Assembly: GCF_031844705.1 (NCBI RefSeq)
Contig: NZ_CP134609.1
Span: 2,666,001 to 2,730,000, forward strand
DNA length: 64,000 nt
Direction: 5' to 3'
Source of the DNA: Streptomyces sp. ITFR-16
GTDB lineage: Bacteria; Actinomycetota; Actinomycetes; Streptomycetales; Streptomycetaceae
Position 1 is the stretch's first letter, and every line of letters starts with the position of its first letter. Under the pieces are notes generated by a model. The model did no database searches, was not told the DNA's origin, and saw nothing but the letters and a program-made list of their open reading frames with translations. Of the stretch, positions 34,180-43,062 are shown in pieces. The position numbers and the translations under genes are program-made.

Positions 34180-37100
34180 TTATCGGGCCGTGGGAGGTGG
34201 CTCGTCCAGGAGGATGCGCTCCAGCTCCGGGCGGCCCGGGAGGCGGGCCGGGCGGACGGTCTCGCCGGTGCGGACGAAGAGGAACGCGGCCGAGACGTCG
34301 GTGAGCGGCAGTCCGTGCAGTTCGGCCCAGGCCAGCCGGTAGACGGCGAGCTGGAGGGGGTCGGCGGTGTTGGCGCGGCTGGTCTTCCAGTCGACGATCT
34401 CGTACGTGTCGCCCGTGCGGTACACCGCGTCGATCCGGCCCCGGACGACCCTGCCCGCCAGTGTGATCTGGAAGGGCGTCTCGACGCGGTACGGGGTGCG
34501 GCGGGCGTACGGGGTGCGCTCGAAGGCCTCCTTGAGCTCGGCGAGATCGCGCTCGTCTGCGATGTCGGCGTCGCTCTCGTCGCCGCCGGGCAGCTCGTCG
34601 GGGCCGAGCATGGGCAGCGGCAGCTCCTCGAAGCGGGACTCCACCCAGGCGTGGAAGCGGGTGCCCCGGCGGGCGGCGGGCTGCGGGGGGCGGGGCATGG
34701 GCCGGGCCAGCTCCTGGGCGAAGCCGTCGGGGTCGTCGGCGAGGCGCAGCAGCTGGGTCGCGGAGAGCGAGGCGGGCACGAGGACGTCGCGCACGGTGGC
34801 GCGGGCGCGGCGCAGCTCCCCGGCGAGGGCGTCGAGGTCGCGGTCCCAGGAGGCGAGGGTGCGAGCCTCCTCGGGGGTGAGCCGGGAGGGCGCCCGCTCG
34901 GGGACACGGGCCGCCGGGACGTGCGGGACGGTCGGCGGGGCGGCGGCCCGGGGCGCGTCGCCCTGCGGGGCGGCCGGGGGCGGGGCGCCGTCGCCCGGGG
35001 GGACGCTGTCGCCGCCCGCGATCCTGTCGTCGCCCGGGACCCCACCGTCGTCGGGAAACGGCTCCTCGTCCAGGAAGGGGTCGTCCTCGGGGAACAGCTC
35101 GTCGTCGGGGAACGGCTCCTCGTCCGGCAGACCTCCTGCGTCCGGGAACAGCTCGTCGGGCCCGTCCGGGAAGGCCGGGCCGCCGGCAACGACCCCGTCC
35201 GGCGCGGATGCCCCCTCCCCCGCCTCGGCCAGGGCCGTCAGATGGGCCATCACCGTGTCCGCGGCGGCCCGGCGGCGGGCCAGCGCGGTCTCGTCCAGCG
35301 GGAGCGGCCAGGCGTGGTCGGCGGCGGCTTCGGCCAGGGCCGGGTTCTCCTCGTCATCGGCGGGCTCGTCCGCCCACACCTCGATCTCGCCGTGTCCGGC
35401 CGCGCAGTGCTCGTACAGCGCGTGCAGGAAGGCGGACGGGCCGCGCGGCTTCTTCTGGTCCGGGCCCCACCAGTGGCCGGAGCCCAGGAGCAGGGTGCGG
35501 GGACGGGTGAAGGTGACGTATCCGAGGCGCAGCTCCTCGGTGTGCTGGTGCTCCTTCATCTCCTCCTTGAAGCCCTTGAGCCCCTTGGCGTCGAAGGCGA
35601 GGAGCGCGGGCAGCGTCGCCGTGTCGCCGCGCAGGGCGTGCGGCAGGACCTGGGGCTGGGAGGTCCAGGCCTCCCGGGGCCGGCTGCTGGGGAACTGGCC
35701 GGTGACCAGGCCCGGCACCGCGACGACGTCCCACTCCAGGCCCTTGGACTTGTGGGCGGTGAGGACCTTGACGGTGTTCTCGCCGCCGGGCAGCGCGTTG
35801 TCCAGGCCCTTCTCGTACTGGGCGGCGGTGCGCAGGAAGGCGAGGAAGGCGAGCAGGGTGGCCTCGCCGTCGACGGCGGCGAACCGGGCCGCGACATCGA
35901 GGAAGTTGGCCAGGGTCTCGCGGCGGCGGGCCGCCAGGGCCTGCGGGGACGCGGAGAGCTCGACCTCCAGGCCGGTGGTGGCCAGGACCCGGTGCAGCAC
36001 GTCCATCAGCGGGTCGGCGAGCGAGCGGCGCAGGTCGCGCAGCTCGGTGGCGAGGCGGGCGAAGCGGATCCGGGCCTCGGTGGAGAACGGCAGCCGGTCG
36101 TCCTCCTCGCCCCCGGAGTCGAGGAAGGTGTCCAGGGCGTCGGCGAGGGAGATCACCTCGGCCGGGTCCACCCCTTCGACGGCCTCGGCGAGCCGGCGGT
36201 CGGGGTCGAAGTCGGGGTCGTCGCCATGGGCGGCGCGGTGGACGAGGAGGCGGGCGCGGCGGCCGAGCAGGGCCAGGTCGCGGGGGCCGATGCGCCAGCG
36301 GGGGCCGGTGAGCAGCCGGACCAGGGAGGCGTTGGCCCCCGGGTCCTGGAGGACTTCGCAGACGGCGACGAGGTCCGCGACCTCGGGCAGGTGCAGCAGC
36401 CCGGAGAGGCCGACGACCTCGACCGGGATGTCCCTGGCGACCAATGCGGCCTGGATCTGCGGGAAGTCGCCCGCCGTGCGGCACAGGACGGCGATCTCGC
36501 CGGGTGCCTTGCCGGTGCGCACGAGGTGGGCGATCGAGTCCGCGAGCCAGTCGATCTCCTCCGCGTGGGTGCGCAGCAGCGCGCAGCGGACCAGGCCGTC
36601 GCGCTCGGCGCCGGGTGCGGGGCGCAGTGCCTCGACGCCCTGGTGCATGGCGCGCAGGGGTGCGGCCAGGCCGTTGGCGAGGTGGAGGAGGCGGCCGCCG
36701 CTGCGGCGGTTCTCGCTGAGGGAGTAGCGGGTGGCCGGGGTGCCGTCGGCGTGCGGGAAGTGGCTCGGGAAGTCGTCGAGGTTGGCGACGGAGGCGCCGC
36801 GCCAGCCGTAGATGGCCTGGCAGGGGTCGCCGACGGCGGTGACGGCGTGGCCGGACGGAGCGGTTGCGGCGCCCGCTGTGTCCTCGGGGCCTTCAGGACT
36901 CCCGGGGCCCCGCCCGAAGAGGGCGGAGAGCAGCAGGCGCTGGGCTACGGAGGTGTCCTGGTACTCGTCGAGGAGGACGACCCGGTACGCGTCGCGCAGG
37001 ATCGCGCCGACCTCGGGGCGGGTGAGGGCGAGCTGCGCGGACAGCGCGATCTGGTCGCCGAAGTCCATCAGGTCGCGGCTGCGCTTCGCCTCCCGGTAGG

Positions 37101-37779
37101 CCCGGGTCAGGGAGAGCAGCTCGCGGCGGGCCTCGGCGGTCTCGGGGATTTTGCGCAGTTCGGCGTTGCTGAGCCGGGCGGTCTCCAGCTCGTGGAGCAG
37201 TTCCGTGTCGTACTCCGCGAGCCGGTCGGGGCGTACGAGGTGTTCGGCCAGCTCGGCGTCGAGGGCCAGCAGGTCGCTGACCAGGGTGGGGAACGACCTG
37301 GTCAGGGCGGGGTACGGCCCGGGGGCCTCGCGCAGGACGCGGGCGGCGAGCTGGTAGCGGGTGGCGTCGGCGAGCAGGCGGGTGGTGGGTTCGAGCCCGA
37401 TGCGCAGCCCGTGCTCGGTCAGCAGCCGCCCGGCGAAGGCGTGGTACGTGGAGATACTGGGTTCGCCCGGGGGGTTGTCGGGGTCGATGGTCTCCGGGTC
37501 GGTGACCCCGGCGGCGACCAGGGCCCTGCGGACGCGCTCGGCCAGCTCGCCGGCCGCCTTGTTGGTGAAGGTGAGCCCGAGGACCTGCTCGGGGGCGACC
37601 TGCCCGGTGCCGACCAGCCACACCACGCGGGCGGCCATCACCGTGGTCTTCCCCGACCCGGCTCCGGCCACGATCACCTGCGGGGCGGGCGGCGCGGTGA
37701 TGCACGCCGTCTGCTCCGGGGTGAAGGGGATCCCGAGAAGCTCCTTGAGCTGCTCGGGATCGGTGATGCGTGAGGACAC
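34180..37779 (-). CDS. adnB: AdnB-type helicase-nuclease subunit
   Basis: A 1199-residue UvrD-like helicase (Walker A VAGAGSGKTTV, motif II LDEYQD) with a C-terminal RecB-type nuclease (RGRIDAVYRTGD, EIVDWKTSR, QLAVYRLAW). With AdnA it forms the end-resecting motor-nuclease of actinobacteria, acting at DNA double-strand breaks in place of RecBCD. AdnB is the lead motor in mycobacteria. A region of about 110 acidic/Pro residues around 860-970, with repeated EEPFPDD-like units, separates motor and nuclease. The GTG at 37779 is preferred to a TTG 30 bases upstream. Separated from adnA by a methyltransferase gene on the other strand. Confidence 0.88.
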   Translation of the reverse strand: MSSRITDPEQLKELLGIPFTPEQTACITAPPAPQVIVAGAGSGKTTVMAARVVWLVGTGQVAPEQVLGLTFTNKAAGELAERVRRALVAAGVTDPETIDPDNPPGEPSISTYHAFAGRLLTEHGLRIGLEPTTRLLADATRYQLAARVLREAPGPYPALTRSFPTLVSDLLALDAELAEHLVRPDRLAEYDTELLHELETARLSNAELRKIPETAEARRELLSLTRAYREAKRSRDLMDFGDQIALSAQLALTRPEVGAILRDAYRVVLLDEYQDTSVAQRLLLSALFGRGPGSPEGPEDTAGAATAPSGHAVTAVGDPCQAIYGWRGASVANLDDFPSHFPHADGTPATRYSLSENRRSGGRLLHLANGLAAPLRAMHQGVEALRPAPGAERDGLVRCALLRTHAEEIDWLADSIAHLVRTGKAPGEIAVLCRTAGDFPQIQAALVARDIPVEVVGLSGLLHLPEVADLVAVCEVLQDPGANASLVRLLTGPRWRIGPRDLALLGRRARLLVHRAAHGDDPDFDPDRRLAEAVEGVDPAEVISLADALDTFLDSGGEEDDRLPFSTEARIRFARLATELRDLRRSLADPLMDVLHRVLATTGLEVELSASPQALAARRRETLANFLDVAARFAAVDGEATLLAFLAFLRTAAQYEKGLDNALPGGENTVKVLTAHKSKGLEWDVVAVPGLVTGQFPSSRPREAWTSQPQVLPHALRGDTATLPALLAFDAKGLKGFKEEMKEHQHTEELRLGYVTFTRPRTLLLGSGHWWGPDQKKPRGPSAFLHALYEHCAAGHGEIEVWADEPADDEENPALAEAAADHAWPLPLDETALARRRAAADTVMAHLTALAEAGEGASAPDGVVAGGPAFPDGPDELFPDAGGLPDEEPFPDDELFPEDDPFLDEEPFPDDGGVPGDDRIAGGDSVPPGDGAPPPAAPQGDAPRAAAPPTVPHVPAARVPERAPSRLTPEEARTLASWDRDLDALAGELRRARATVRDVLVPASLSATQLLRLADDPDGFAQELARPMPRPPQPAARRGTRFHAWVESRFEELPLPMLGPDELPGGDESDADIADERDLAELKEAFERTPYARRTPYRVETPFQITLAGRVVRGRIDAVYRTGDTYEIVDWKTSRANTADPLQLAVYRLAWAELHGLPLTDVSAAFLFVRTGETVRPARLPGRPELERILLDEPPPTAR

Positions 37780-37921
37780 TCCACAGAGGCTAACCGGACC
37801 CGCCGACAACCCACGAAGGCCGCGGCCGGGCGCACCCGGAGGGGGCCGGGGGGCACGCGTGCCGCGAGGGACCGTCTAAATTATCGGCTTGTCGCATCAA
37901 CAGCCTTACGAGGACGGTCCT

Positions 37922-38827
37922 ATGAGCGCCGACGTACCCGCCCCCGACGCCGCCGGTCTCAGGGAGCGCATCGACACCACGAAGGCGCACCCGGCCCGGG
38001 TCTACGACGTGTTCCTCGGCGGCAAGGACAACTATCCGGCCGACCGCGAGGCCGCGGCCGCGGCGCTGGCCGCCAACCCCCGCGCATACCTCACCGTGCG
38101 GCACAACCGGGACTTCATGCGGCGGGCGGTGACCCTCGCGGCGAAGGAGGGCGTCCGGCAGTTCCTGGACATCGGTACGGGGCTGCCGACCCAGCGGAAC
38201 GTGCACCAGATCGCCCAGTCCGTCGCCCCCGACGCCCGGGTGGTGTACGTCGACAACGACCCGGTCGTCCTCGTCCACGCGCAGGCGCTGCTCACCAGCG
38301 GTCCCGAGGGCCGCACGGACTACGTCGAGGCCGATCTGCGCGAGCCCGTCCGGATCCTCGACGCCGCCCGCCGCACCCTCGACTTCGGCCGGCCCGTCGC
38401 CCTGGTGCTCGCCGCGGTCCTCCACTTCATCGAGGACGAGGTGGCGTACCCGGTCGTGACGCGGCTCGTCGACGCCCTCGCACCCGGCAGCCTGCTCGTC
38501 CTGAGCAATGTCGGCTCGGATCTCAACCCGGAGCAGGTCGGCACCATCACCAAGGCGTTCAAGGAGCGCGGCTTCGCCATGGTGCGCCGCTCGCACGCCC
38601 AGGTGGCGCGGTTCGTGACCGACAACGGTCTGGAGCTGCTGGAACCCGGTGTCGTCCCGGTCCACCGCTGGCGTCCCGAGCCGGTGGTGGACCTGGCGGA
38701 GTCGGCGGACCCCGATCCGGAGTTCGTGGCGGGCCTGGACGAGCTGGACCGTACGCGCTACCGGGGGATCAACGCCGTCACGGACGCGGACGTCAGCGTC
38801 TACGGAGTGGTGGCCCGCAAGGTCTGA
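37922..38827 (+). CDS. SAM-dependent methyltransferase, PF04672 (DUF574)
   Basis: A 301-residue member of the Streptomyces-rich PF04672 family. The SAM-binding motif is LDIGTGLPTQRNVHQIA near residue 80, with ARVVYVDNDP following; the N-terminus KAHPARVYDVFLGGKDNYPA is the family hallmark. The start is fixed by GAGGA seven bases before the ATG. Substrates of this family are largely unknown. It lies alone, opposite to its neighbours, between adnA and adnB, genes that are adjacent in mycobacteria, so I think it was inserted there. Confidence 0.88.
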   Translation: MSADVPAPDAAGLRERIDTTKAHPARVYDVFLGGKDNYPADREAAAAALAANPRAYLTVRHNRDFMRRAVTLAAKEGVRQFLDIGTGLPTQRNVHQIAQSVAPDARVVYVDNDPVVLVHAQALLTSGPEGRTDYVEADLREPVRILDAARRTLDFGRPVALVLAAVLHFIEDEVAYPVVTRLVDALAPGSLLVLSNVGSDLNPEQVGTITKAFKERGFAMVRRSHAQVARFVTDNGLELLEPGVVPVHRWRPEPVVDLAESADPDPEFVAGLDELDRTRYRGINAVTDADVSVYGVVARKV

Positions 38828-38883
38828 CGCCCACCGCCCGCAGGCTCCGGCCCCCTACACCGCCCGCCCGCACGGTCCGGGCC

Positions 38884-41800
38884 TCACTCCAGGACGTGCC
38901 GGCCCTCCGGCTGCGCACTGCACGAGGCCCTGAAGGTGCAGTGGGCGCAGTGCTGGCCGGTCGTGGGCGTGAACCGTTCGTCCAGGACACGGCCTGCGGC
39001 GGTCGCCAGCAGGTCGGAGACCCACTCCCCGTCGGGCGGCTCCTGGGCCTGCACCTTGGGCACCGCGGCGCCGCCCTCCTTCTCGGGGGCGGGCCGGCGC
39101 AGCTGGACGAGTTCGGCGCCTCCCGGTTCGGGGCGCCTGCCGTCGAAGACGTCGTCGACCGCCCCTTCCCGCACGGCCAGCTGGTACACGGCGAGCTGGG
39201 GGTGGCGGGCGACCTCGTCCTTCGTCGGGGCCTGCTTGCCGGTCTTGAAGTCGACGACATAGGCGCGGCCCTCGGTGTCCCGCTCCACCCGGTCCATGGA
39301 GCCCCGGATGCGCACCTCGTACTCCCCCGCCTCCAGCGTCACGTCGAAGTCGTGCTCACTGGCGGCCGGGGTGCGGCCGGTGCGGTCCATGACGTGCCAG
39401 CGCAGGAAGCGCTCCAGGGCGACGCGTGCCTGCTCCTTCTCCTGGCGCGACTTCCAGGGGGCGTCGAAGACCAGCCCGTCCCAGACCGAGTCGAGCCGCT
39501 CCATGAGGACGGCCAGATCGGCGGGCGTACGGCCGGAGGCGACCTCGTCGGCCAGGACGTGGACGACGTTGCCGAAGCCCTGGGCGGCGGTCGCGGGCGC
39601 GTCGGCCTTGACCTCGCGGCCCAGGAACCACTGGAGGGCGCAGGTGTTGGCGAGCTGGCCGAGCGCGCTGCCGGACAGGGCGACGGGCTGGTCCCGGTCG
39701 CGCAGCGGAACGGCCGAGCGGGTCGGCTCGTACAGCCCCCACCAGCGGTACGGATGGGCCGCGGGCACCAGCGGCCTGCCCTCCTCGTCGGCGAGCGCGG
39801 CGAGGCGGGCGAGGCGGTGGGCGGCCTCCTCGCGCAGGGCGTCGGAGGCGTCCGGGTCGACGGTGGTGGCGCGCAGCTCGGCGACCAGGGCCGCGACGGC
39901 GAGGGGGCGGCGGGGGCGGCCGGTGACGTCACGGGGCTCGACGCCCAGCTCGGTGAGGAAGCGGGACGGCTGGTCGCCGTCGTCGGCGGGCGCCTTGACC
40001 GCGGTGACGACCAGGCGCTCGCGGGCGCGGGTCGCCGCCACGTAGAAGAGCCTGCGCTCCTCCGCCAGGAGGGCGCCGGGGGTGAGGGGTTCGGCGAGGC
40101 CGTCCCGGCCGATCCGGTCCGCTTCGAGCAGCGAGCCGCGGCGGCGCAGGTCGGGCCAGAGGCCCTCCTGCACCCCGGCGACGACGACCAGGCGCCACTC
40201 CAGGCCCTTGGAGCGGTGGGCGGTCATCAGCCGGACGGCGTCCGGCCGCACGGCGCGCCGGGAGAGGGTGTCGGCGGCGATGTCCTGGGCGTCGACCTCC
40301 TCCAGGAAGTTGAGCGCGCCCCGGCCGCCGGTGCGCTCCTCGGCGCGGGCTGCGGCCTCGAAGAGCGCGCAGACCGCGTCGAGGTCACGGTCCGCGTTGC
40401 GCCCGCCCGCCCCACCGCCCAGGGCGGCGCGCTCGAGCCGGCCCGGCCAGGGGGTGCCGGACCACAGCGCCCACAGGGCCTCCTCGGCGGTGCCGCCGGA
40501 TTCGAGCAGCTCGCGCGCCGTGTTCAGCAGCGCGCCGAGGCGCTGTGCGCCGCGGGCGTACGCCGGATCGTGCGCCACCAGCCGCTCCGGCTCGGCGAGC
40601 GCGCGGGCCAGCAGCTCGCCGGAGGGCGCGGGCACCCGGTTGCCGGCGGCCCGCTCCTCGTCGCGCAGGGCCCGGCCGAGCCGGCGCAGATCGGCGGCGT
40701 CCATGGCGCCGAGCGGGGAGGCGAGGAGGGCCAGCGCGGTCTCGGTGTCCAGCCAGGGCTGCGGGGTGGGTGCCGCCTCCTCGCCGTCCCCGTCCGAGCC
40801 GTCCGCCGCGCCCGGCGCGCTCCGGCGCAGCGCCGCCGCGGCCACCGTGCGCAGGGCGGTCAGCAGCGGGGCCACCGCCGGTTCGTGGCGCAGGGGCAGA
40901 TCGTCGCCGTCGACCTCCAGCGGGACGCCCGCCGAGGTCAGCGCCCGGCGCACGGCGGGGATCGTGCGCCCGCCGGCGCGGACCAGGACCGCCATCTCGC
41001 TCCAGGGCACGCCGTCCTCCAGATGCGCCCGGCGCAGCAGGTCGGCGATGTTGTCCAGCTCGGTGGAGGCCGTCGGATAGGTGTACGTCTCGACGCTGCC
41101 GCCCTCGCGGACCGCGCCCAGCTCCCGGTGGGCGCGGACCTTCGCCGACGGCAGCCGGGTGAGCGGCATCCGCCGGGTGAGCAGCCGGGTCGCGGCGAGC
41201 AGCCGGTCACCCGAGCGGCGCGAGGTGGTGAGCACGCCGACCGGGGCCGGGGCGCCGTCCGCGCGCCGGAACACCTCGGGGAAGTCGAGAATGCCGTTCA
41301 CGTCGGCGCCCCGGAACGCGTAGATCGACTGGTCCGGGTCGCCGAACGCGATCAGGTCACGCCCGCCGCCGCCCCCCGGCGCACGCCCCCGGTTCCCGGC
41401 CAGCGCGTGCAGCAGCCGGACCTGGGCGGGGTCGGTGTCCTGGTACTCGTCGACGAACACCGCGTCGTAGCTGCCGGCCAGCAGCGCCGACACCTCGGGG
41501 CGCTCGGCGAGCAGCACCGCGCGGTGGACCAGCTCCGCGTAGTCCAGCACCCCCTGGGCGTCCAGCACATCGAGGTACTCGGCGAGGAACGCGGCGGCGG
41601 CGCCCCAGTCGGGCCGGCCGGTGCGGCGGGCGAAGTCGGCGAGGGCGTCCGGGCCGAGCCCCAGCTCGCGGCTGCGGGCGAGCACGGCACGCACCTCGTC
41701 GGCGAAGCCGCGCGTCGTCAGGCAGGCGCGCAGCTCGTCGGGCCAGCGGATGTGCTCGTGGCCCTGCTTCTCCAGGTCGAGCTGGCCTGCCAGCAGATCG

Positions 41801-42249
41801 CGGACCGTGACGTCCTGCTCCGGTCCGGACAGCAGCCGCAGCGGGTCGGCGAAGAGGTCGGCGTCCTGGTGGGCGCGGACCAGGGCGTAACAGAAGGAGT
41901 GGAAGGTGGTGGCCTGCGGTCCGCGCACGGCGCCGAGCCGGGCGGCCATCCGGTCGCGCAGCTCGACGGCGGCCTTGCGGCTGAAGGTGAGGACGAGGAT
42001 GCGGGCCGGGTCGGCGCCCCGGGCGATGCGGGCGGCGACGGCCTCGACGAGCGTGGTCGTCTTGCCGGTGCCGGGTCCGGCGAGCACCAGCAGCGGCCCG
42101 CCCGGGTGGTCAACCACCGCGCGCTGCGCCGCGTCCAGGAGAGGGGGATCCACGGAGCCCGGCAGGGTACGCACCAGCCGGTACGCGCCCGCGGTCCGCC
42201 GCCGTGCCTGACGGTGCGGACTGTGCCGGGTGGTGGAGGAGGAGCTCAC
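38884..42249 (-). CDS. adnA: AdnA-type helicase-nuclease subunit
   Basis: A 1121-residue protein with an N-terminal UvrD-like motor (LVLAGPGTGKTTT, VDEYQDTD, FYVAATRAR) and a C-terminal RecB-type nuclease (SMDRVERD, VVDFKTGKQ, QLAVYQLAV). Near the end, CAHCTFRASC gives C-x2-C-x5-C; with an upstream Cys (NTCALQWFL) it forms the iron-sulfur pattern of AddB/Cas4-like nucleases. Partner of AdnB in double-strand-break resection. The GTG at 42249 gives the start. It should be transcribed toward adnB but is interrupted by the methyltransferase gene, so adnB probably needs its own promoter. Confidence 0.88.
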   Translation of the reverse strand: MSSSSTTRHSPHRQARRRTAGAYRLVRTLPGSVDPPLLDAAQRAVVDHPGGPLLVLAGPGTGKTTTLVEAVAARIARGADPARILVLTFSRKAAVELRDRMAARLGAVRGPQATTFHSFCYALVRAHQDADLFADPLRLLSGPEQDVTVRDLLAGQLDLEKQGHEHIRWPDELRACLTTRGFADEVRAVLARSRELGLGPDALADFARRTGRPDWGAAAAFLAEYLDVLDAQGVLDYAELVHRAVLLAERPEVSALLAGSYDAVFVDEYQDTDPAQVRLLHALAGNRGRAPGGGGGRDLIAFGDPDQSIYAFRGADVNGILDFPEVFRRADGAPAPVGVLTTSRRSGDRLLAATRLLTRRMPLTRLPSAKVRAHRELGAVREGGSVETYTYPTASTELDNIADLLRRAHLEDGVPWSEMAVLVRAGGRTIPAVRRALTSAGVPLEVDGDDLPLRHEPAVAPLLTALRTVAAAALRRSAPGAADGSDGDGEEAAPTPQPWLDTETALALLASPLGAMDAADLRRLGRALRDEERAAGNRVPAPSGELLARALAEPERLVAHDPAYARGAQRLGALLNTARELLESGGTAEEALWALWSGTPWPGRLERAALGGGAGGRNADRDLDAVCALFEAAARAEERTGGRGALNFLEEVDAQDIAADTLSRRAVRPDAVRLMTAHRSKGLEWRLVVVAGVQEGLWPDLRRRGSLLEADRIGRDGLAEPLTPGALLAEERRLFYVAATRARERLVVTAVKAPADDGDQPSRFLTELGVEPRDVTGRPRRPLAVAALVAELRATTVDPDASDALREEAAHRLARLAALADEEGRPLVPAAHPYRWWGLYEPTRSAVPLRDRDQPVALSGSALGQLANTCALQWFLGREVKADAPATAAQGFGNVVHVLADEVASGRTPADLAVLMERLDSVWDGLVFDAPWKSRQEKEQARVALERFLRWHVMDRTGRTPAASEHDFDVTLEAGEYEVRIRGSMDRVERDTEGRAYVVDFKTGKQAPTKDEVARHPQLAVYQLAVREGAVDDVFDGRRPEPGGAELVQLRRPAPEKEGGAAVPKVQAQEPPDGEWVSDLLATAAGRVLDERFTPTTGQHCAHCTFRASCSAQPEGRHVLE

Positions 42250-42453
42250 GTGGGATCGCCGGTCCTGGTGGGTGTACGGGGGGTGCGGGCGCGGTGCCTG
42301 CCGCGAACTGACGACGCTACTCCGGCGAGGGCCCCGATTGCGGCGGGACGGCTGCGGGGCTCGTCACGTTCCGCGAACGGCTCCGCGCGGCGCGACGGCT
42401 CCGCGCCGCACGGTCCCGGCTGCGCCGGATGCGCGCGTGGATGGCCGAAGCTG

Positions 42454-42843
42454 TCAGGTGTGAGCTCCCCCGCCGCCGTCGCCGTCCGGATCCGGGCCGC
42501 CGGTCCTCCCGTCCCACCGCGCGCGTCTCATGTCCAGGCGCGGGACGTGGCCCTCCGCGCTGCGCGGGGCCTCGCGCAGCGGGGTGCCCTCCTCGCGGTA
42601 GCGGGCCAGCGCGCGCAGTTCGTGGCCGGGCAGCAGGGTGCCGTCGGCGCGCACCACGCGCCACCAGGGCGCGGCCGCCCCGTACAGCGCCATGACCCGG
42701 CCGACCTGGCGCGGGCCGCCCTCCCCGAGCCACTCCGCGACATCGCCGTAGGTCATGACGCGGCCGGGCGGGATCAGATCGGCGACGTCGAGCACGCGCT
42801 CCGCGTACTCCGGCAGCGCGTCGCCCGTCGGGTGTTCGCTCAT
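42454..42843 (-). CDS. Alkyltransferase-like (ATL) DNA repair protein
   Basis: A 129-residue protein of the MGMT/Ogt fold. The active-site PCHRV motif is replaced by PWWRVV, so the alkyl-accepting cysteine is Trp: the hallmark of alkyltransferase-like proteins. These bind O6-alkylguanine, flip it, and hand the lesion to nucleotide excision repair. The DNA-binding wing is seen in GRVMTYGDVAEWLG. The start at MSEHPTGD is clean. Upstream of adnA on the same strand, 204 bp apart; that gap holds only GC-rich direct repeats. I recall a similar gene (Rv3204) near adnA in M. tuberculosis. Confidence 0.85.
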   Translation of the reverse strand: MSEHPTGDALPEYAERVLDVADLIPPGRVMTYGDVAEWLGEGGPRQVGRVMALYGAAAPWWRVVRADGTLLPGHELRALARYREEGTPLREAPRSAEGHVPRLDMRRARWDGRTGGPDPDGDGGGGAHT

Positions 42844-43062
42844 CCGGCCCATCCTGCCGTATGCCACCGACAGTCCGGCCGCTTCCGTGTCCGCGCGCAC
42901 ACGCAGCGTGCGGACGGCGGGAAAGGAGCGTATCTTGCGCATCGCGCGCCCCCGCCGCGCACCCTGATGGCCCCCTCCGTCGGCCGGCCGTGCCACCATC
43001 ATGGGCGGTGACCGGTGATACGAGAACACGAAGACCAACCAGAGGCGACGAAGGAGCAGGGC

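Noticed and set aside
34081..37773. A very long open frame on the plus strand opposite adnB
   Set aside because: It is antisense to a clear helicase-nuclease with intact motifs; its product is Val/Gly/Arg/Leu-rich with no domain. Such frames arise from third-position GC bias.
42250..42453. GC-rich direct repeats (CGGCTCCGCGC-like) between adnA and the ATL gene
   Set aside because: Too short and imperfect to call a mobile or regulatory element; may just be part of a weak terminator.
38896..43011. A 1.37-thousand-codon plus-strand frame opposite adnA and the ATL gene
   Set aside because: Same reason: low-complexity product crossing two real genes on the other strand, with no motif or plausible start.
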